Source: Algibacter pectinivorans (GTDB lineage Bacteria; Bacteroidota; Bacteroidia; Flavobacteriales; Flavobacteriaceae). From it: 64,000 nucleotides of DNA. The DNA is taken from positions 140,690 through 204,689 of the forward strand of contig NZ_FOMI01000002.1 of the NCBI RefSeq assembly GCF_900112595.1, in the 5' to 3' direction. Of this stretch, positions 60,510 through 64,000 are shown piece after piece. Made by a program: the position numbers and the translations under genes. Below the pieces are notes generated by a model, which ran no database searches, had not been told where the DNA came from, and saw nothing but the letters and a program-made list of their open reading frames with translations. The first letter of the stretch is position 1. Each line of letters starts with the position of its first letter.

Positions 60510-61268
60510 ATGGTTAAAAACATCATTTCAGGAATTAAAGCATACTTCGGTGCTTTCAGTCTAATTTCAAAATTAAAACTCTGGAAATATTTTGCTATTC
60601 CTATGCTAATTAGCCTAATAACCGCAATTGCTGTTTTTGGTTCAGCTTACGGCTTATCGGATAATATTGGCGCATTCATATCAAAAATCTGGATTTGGGA
60701 TTGGGGTAAAGAAACATTTTCATCTATTAGTAATTTTATTGGTGGCTTAATTATCGTGGTTATTGGGCTCATTCTTTTTAAACACATCATTATGGCATTA
60801 TCAGCGCCATTTATGAGTCCCGTTTCCGAAAAAATTGAAGCTAATTTTACAGGTAATCCACCACATTCACATAGAAATACAAGCTTTTCAGAACAATTAT
60901 GGCGAGGTATTCGAATAAACATAAGGAACCTGGTTAAAGAACTATTGTTTACCATTCCTATTCTACTTTTAAAATTTATTCCTGTAGTTAATATATTTTC
61001 AACCATTTTACTCTTTATGCTACAAGCATATTATGCCGGTTTTGGTAATATGGATTATACGTTAGAGCGTCATTATAACTATAAGGATAGCCTACAATTT
61101 GTTAGCAAGCACAAAGGTTTAGCAATAGGTAACGGTATTGTTTTTATCCTGTTTTTATTAATTCCGGTAATTGGTGTAATTTTAGTGCTACCCTTATCGG
61201 TAACAGCAGCTTCAACAAAAACGGTAGAAGCACTTCAAATTAAAAACAAACCCATACATGCAGCTTAA
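60510..61268 (+). CDS. EI24-domain (CysZ-like) membrane protein
   Basis: A 252-residue protein with the EI24/CysZ membrane layout: an N-terminal helix, FSLISKLKLWKYFAIPMLIS, and a pair of long hydrophobic segments, ending with VIGVILVLPLSVTAAS. CysZ proteins import sulfate; EI24 members in flavobacteria have unknown substrates. The gene starts 2 bases after the potassium transporter gene and overlaps the acetyltransferase gene by 11 bases, so these are cotranscribed. Confidence 0.88.
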   Translation: MVKNIISGIKAYFGAFSLISKLKLWKYFAIPMLISLITAIAVFGSAYGLSDNIGAFISKIWIWDWGKETFSSISNFIGGLIIVVIGLILFKHIIMALSAPFMSPVSEKIEANFTGNPPHSHRNTSFSEQLWRGIRINIRNLVKELLFTIPILLLKFIPVVNIFSTILLFMLQAYYAGFGNMDYTLERHYNYKDSLQFVSKHKGLAIGNGIVFILFLLIPVIGVILVLPLSVTAASTKTVEALQIKNKPIHAA

Positions 61269-61800
61269 TTTTGCATTTTATCGCATTACACCTATTCACC
61301 AAAAAGATGGATGGTCTTTATGCAACTTTGCTGTGGCTAACGAAGACCGATTAAAACGCTATTTCCCAAAAACTTTAGAACAGAATTTAACACCCGATTT
61401 ATCAAATATTTTTGTTGCTAAAAAAGCAAAACATTTTGAATCCGAAGAAGAATTTTTATTCACTATTAAGGAAATTGAAACCCATAAATTAATTGGTTTA
61501 GTGTATATTAAAGAAGTTAATTGGACTACCAAACAAGGCGAATTCGCGTATTGCATCGACTACAATTTTGAAGGTAAAAGCATAATCACCGAAGCTGTAA
61601 AACAGTTATCAGATCACGCCTTTGAGAACTTAGGGTTACAAACGCTTCAAATTATAGCGCATAAAAGTAATATAGGTAGTTTAAAAGTTGCCAAAAACAA
61701 CAATTTTACACATATTAAAACATTAAAAAACGAACACACACCTCCAGGAGAACAACCTTTAGATATGGAGTTGTATGAGCTTTATAAAGAGATTGAATAA
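61258..61800 (+). CDS. GNAT-family N-acetyltransferase
   Basis: A 180-residue acetyltransferase of the RimJ/RimL type: GLVYIKEVNWTTKQGEFAYC, the acetyl-CoA loop region FEGKSIITEAVKQLSDHAFENLG and IIAHKSNIGSLKVAKNNNF, the usual signatures. Acceptor unknown, possibly a protein N-terminus or small amine. It overlaps the EI24 gene by 11 bases and is followed by REP palindromes of the RAYT element. Confidence 0.9.
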   Translation: MQLNFAFYRITPIHQKDGWSLCNFAVANEDRLKRYFPKTLEQNLTPDLSNIFVAKKAKHFESEEEFLFTIKEIETHKLIGLVYIKEVNWTTKQGEFAYCIDYNFEGKSIITEAVKQLSDHAFENLGLQTLQIIAHKSNIGSLKVAKNNNFTHIKTLKNEHTPPGEQPLDMELYELYKEIE

Positions 61801-61810
61801 ATGAAAGTAA

Positions 61811-61841
61811 GACCTGCGAGGTTTCCAAAACCTTGTAGGTC
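61811..61841. repeat. REP palindrome A
   Basis: GACCTGCGAGGTTT and AAAACCTTGTAGGTC are near-perfect inverse copies around a CC centre. Copy B differs by a single base, and both are followed by TC(T/A)TATCTAAAAA. Confidence 0.88.
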
Positions 61842-61894
61842 TCTTATCTAAAAAGTAAAAATGATTTAGTAACGAAAACCTGCGGAGTTTATTC

Positions 61895-61925
61895 GACCTG
61901 CGAGGTTTACAAAACCTTGTAGGTC
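61895..61925. repeat. REP palindrome B
   Basis: Same as copy A but with AC in the centre. A half copy (AACCTGCGGAGTTT) precedes it at 61877-61890. Lies 57 bases before the transposase start. Confidence 0.88.
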
Positions 61926-61982
61926 TCATATCTAAAAACACATTTACCAAGCATACTAAAACCCTATAGATTAAAAGTTACA

Positions 61983-63551
61983 ATGAAACTCGAAATATTA
62001 GAAAAAGGTAATTATTATCACATCTTTAATCGAGGTGTAAATGGCGAAACCATTTTTAAAAGTGATGATAATAAAATTTATTTTTTAAATCTCGTTCAAA
62101 AACACTTAGACCATAAAGCAGCTATTTTAGCCTACTGCTTAATGGATAATCATTTTCATTTCTTATTAGAAATTATTTCCGAAACTAAGGTAGCACATCA
62201 ATCTATTTCGAACCTGTTCAACGCCTATGCAAAAGCTTTTAATAAACAACAAAATAGAACAGGAAGTTTGTTCGAAAAACATTTCCGAAGAAAAAAAATA
62301 GATACCGAAGCTTATTTAAAAAATGTTATTCTATACATTCATACAAATCCTCAGCTTCATAAAATTAGTAATAATTACAAAAACTACGAGTTTTCATCAT
62401 TTCGCATTTACAATAATAACACCTTAAAAAATATAGTATCCATTGATAAATCTTATGTCATTCAACAGTTTAATGACTTAAATAATTTTATTTTTGCTCA
62501 TAATGAATATTTATCGTTACCTGATAATAATTTAGGCACAGACCTACAAGGTTTTAAAAACCTCGCAGGTCAAGAAACTTTTACCAAAAACGAGAAGCAA
62601 AACCAGCAAGATCTAAAAGACCTTGAAGGATTGAAAGGCAAACAATCAATGAAAGATAAATTCTACCAATACATACAAAACTTACAAGACAGCATAACCT
62701 CAAAACTAGAAGCTATTGATGGCAAAGCTAAATTTCAAGAAGACATTTGGAAACGACCAGAAGGTGGTGGCGGCCGCACGCGTGTTATTGAAAACGGTAA
62801 TGTTTTTGAAAAAGGAGGCGTTAACATTTCTGGTGTTCATGGTAAATTACCAGACAGCATGCAAAAATATTTTGGCGTAGAAGATGCCGATTTTTTTGCC
62901 TGCGGATTAAGTTTGGTTTTGCATCCTAAAAACCCAATGGTGCCAACCGTACATGCCAATTGGCGTTATTTTGAAATGTATGATAAAACAGGAAACATTG
63001 TAGACCAATGGTTTGGCGGTGGACAAGATTTAACGCCATATTACTTGTTTGAAGACGATGCTAAACACTTTCACCAAACCTGTAAAACAGCTTGCGATAA
63101 GCATAATCCAGAATTCTACCCAAAATACAAAGCACGTTGCGACGAATATTTTTATAATGCACACCGAAATGAAGGCCGAGGTTTAGGCGGTTTATTTTTC
63201 GATTATTGTAAAGCTACCGATGATATGAGTATGCAAAACTGGTACAATTTTGTAACCGAAGTTGGTAATAGTTTCCTAGAAGCTTATGTTCCTATTGTTG
63301 AAAAACGCAAAGATTTACCATATACAGATGCCCAACGCAATTGGCAAGAAATTCGTCGCGGACGCTATGTAGAGTTTAATTTAGTACACGATAAAGGCAC
63401 GCTTTTTGGCTTAAAAACTAACGGACGTATAGAAAGTATTTTAATGAGTTTACCACCGCATGTACAATGGGTTTACGACCACCATCCGGAAGCTGGGAGC
63501 GAAGAAGAAAAACTTATTAAAGTATTACAAAATCCCATAAACTGGGTTTAA
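61983..63551 (+). CDS. hemF: Single frame: RAYT transposase joined in frame to coproporphyrinogen-III oxidase HemF
   Basis: One uninterrupted 522-codon frame. Residues 1-about 182: Y1 transposase of the RAYT group. Residues about 183-222: linker, partly encoded by REP copy C (DLQGFKNLAGQ). Residues 223-522: complete oxygen-dependent coproporphyrinogen oxidase, with GGGRTRVIENGNVFEKGGVN, FACGLSLVLHPKNPMVPTVH, WFGGGQDLTPYYL, NEGRGLGGLFFDY and the C-terminal PPHVQWVY. HemF probably starts at the internal ATG 62649, giving the usual 300 residues, but a fusion from the upstream ATG is possible. HemF converts coproporphyrinogen III to protoporphyrinogen IX using O2. YchJ follows. Confidence 0.9.
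   Translation: MKLEILEKGNYYHIFNRGVNGETIFKSDDNKIYFLNLVQKHLDHKAAILAYCLMDNHFHFLLEIISETKVAHQSISNLFNAYAKAFNKQQNRTGSLFEKHFRRKKIDTEAYLKNVILYIHTNPQLHKISNNYKNYEFSSFRIYNNNTLKNIVSIDKSYVIQQFNDLNNFIFAHNEYLSLPDNNLGTDLQGFKNLAGQETFTKNEKQNQQDLKDLEGLKGKQSMKDKFYQYIQNLQDSITSKLEAIDGKAKFQEDIWKRPEGGGGRTRVIENGNVFEKGGVNISGVHGKLPDSMQKYFGVEDADFFACGLSLVLHPKNPMVPTVHANWRYFEMYDKTGNIVDQWFGGGQDLTPYYLFEDDAKHFHQTCKTACDKHNPEFYPKYKARCDEYFYNAHRNEGRGLGGLFFDYCKATDDMSMQNWYNFVTEVGNSFLEAYVPIVEKRKDLPYTDAQRNWQEIRRGRYVEFNLVHDKGTLFGLKTNGRIESILMSLPPHVQWVYDHHPEAGSEEEKLIKVLQNPINWV
62541..62571. repeat. REP palindrome C, inside the reading frame and inverted
   Basis: GACCTACAAGGTTTT and AAAACCTCGCAGGTC are the reverse complement of copies A/B apart from the centre. 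It is translated as DLQGFKNLAGQ within the RAYT-HemF frame. Confidence 0.88.
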
Positions 63552-63561
63552 AAACATTATT

Positions 63562-63948
63562 ATGGACTGTTACTGCGGAAGTTTAAAAACCTACTCGAAT
63601 TGCTGCCAAAAGGCTCATATAAACATAACTGATGCCAAAACCGCAGAGCAACTTATGCGCTCTAGATATGCGGCTTTTGTTAAAGCCGATGGCGATTATT
63701 TAATGGCAAGTCATCATGCTTCTACCCGACCAATAAAAGAAAAAGCGTCGATTGTAAAATGGGCAAAATATGTAGAATGGATAAAGCTAGAAGTTCTAGA
63801 AACAACAAAAGGCACCGAAACCGATACCCAAGGTACCGTAACCTTTCAAGCGTATTTTTATGAGAAAGGCAAAGTGGAAATCATTTACGAAAAATCGGCT
63901 TTTGTAAAAGAAAACAATACTTGGTTTTATTTAGGTTTGAGTAAATAA
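63562..63948 (+). CDS. YchJ-family protein
   Basis: A 128-residue protein with the N-terminal SEC-C-like metal knuckle CYCGSLKTYSNCCQ and the YchJ core AEQLMRSRYAAFVKADGDYLMASHH and TRPI with WAKYVEWIKLEVLET. The family is small and its role unknown; the zinc knuckle may bind a protein partner. It begins 10 bases after hemF and is convergent with the partial gene at the right edge. Confidence 0.9.
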   Translation: MDCYCGSLKTYSNCCQKAHINITDAKTAEQLMRSRYAAFVKADGDYLMASHHASTRPIKEKASIVKWAKYVEWIKLEVLETTKGTETDTQGTVTFQAYFYEKGKVEIIYEKSAFVKENNTWFYLGLSK

Positions 63949-64000
63949 CTACTTCCAAACAATCACCTCTTTAGACACCTCTTTAAACGCATTATAAGCA
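63949..64000 (-). CDS. C-terminal end of a gene continuing beyond the window
   Basis: Minus-strand frame ending in TAG at 63949-63951, visible product AYNAFKEVSKEVIVWK with coding-like composition. It ends immediately behind the YchJ gene (no gap). Too short to identify. Confidence 0.5.
   Translation of the reverse strand, partial: AYNAFKEVSKEVIVWK

Larger units (their letters stand above)
61811..62571 (+). mobile_element. REP-RAYT element (REP-associated Y1 transposase unit)
   Basis: Two REP palindromes in one orientation (A, B), the RAYT gene body, and an inverted REP (C, 62541-62571). The transposase part (residues 1-about 182 of the 61983 frame) has the HUH motif NHFHFLLE (His57, His59), YHIFNRG at the N-terminus, the typical C-terminal helix YLKNVILYIHTNP with candidate catalytic Tyr111 or Tyr118, and KHFRRKKI. 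This is the IS200-like/TnpA-REP family that recognises REP hairpins. Confidence 0.85.

Overview
The window is AT-rich chromosomal DNA from a member of the Bacteroidota, almost certainly family Flavobacteriaceae. The evidence is the gene content (FeoAB with a Cys-rich partner, a carboxypeptidase-regulatory-domain TonB receptor, flavobacterial Tex, Mfd and MetG, a HemC-HemD fusion), promoters with the Bacteroidota -7 element TAnnTTTG, mostly absent Shine-Dalgarno sequences, and secreted proteins of the kind common in this family. Species cannot be named from sequence alone.

Layout. 1-4.2 kb: end of a DUF3298-type protein, DinB-like and ArsC-like proteins, a YtxH/holin-like stress-envelope operon, tRNA-Asn and the RseP protease. 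4.3-16.2 kb: metal and redox block with a SCO protein, feoA-feoB and a small Cys-rich partner, then a DtxR-family repressor divergent from a TonB receptor followed by a metal ABC importer (binding lipoprotein, ATPase, two permeases with winged-helix-like tails). A 34-bp palindrome between repressor and receptor is the likely operator. 16.2-29.4 kb: YiiX-like hydrolase, YraN, TlpA-like protein, Mfd, TerB, patatin, Tex, ferritin. 29.5-32 kb: a small locus controlled, I infer, by an AraC regulator, with two promoters that share a 28/35 block at identical spacing. 32-43.4 kb: housekeeping and envelope genes (OmpA, MetG, LD-carboxypeptidase, DjlA-like, bacilliredoxin, PlsC, acyl-ACP desaturase, HD hydrolase). 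43.5-47.9 kb: an AraC regulator next to three tandem secreted paralogues and a decayed fourth, each intact copy with the same upstream box exactly 61 nt before its -7 element. 48-51 kb: enoyl-CoA hydratase, a frameshifted small gene, an NtrY-like kinase. 50.6-63.6 kb: heme biosynthesis (hemJ, hemH, hemA, hemCD, hemE, hemF) with an AraC regulator and transport genes, then YchJ.

Most notable: a REP-associated Y1 transposase (RAYT) gene, bounded by REP palindromes, runs without a stop codon in frame into hemF, so that a 522-codon frame covers both; one REP is itself inside the frame and encodes the linker. Two further REP copies lie elsewhere in the window. A second, unrelated family of intergenic elements (six copies, recognisable by AGCCCGACC and GGGAT blocks) is scattered across the window.

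Together the genes point to an aerobic organism with strong investment in iron/manganese import, iron storage and oxygen-dependent heme synthesis.
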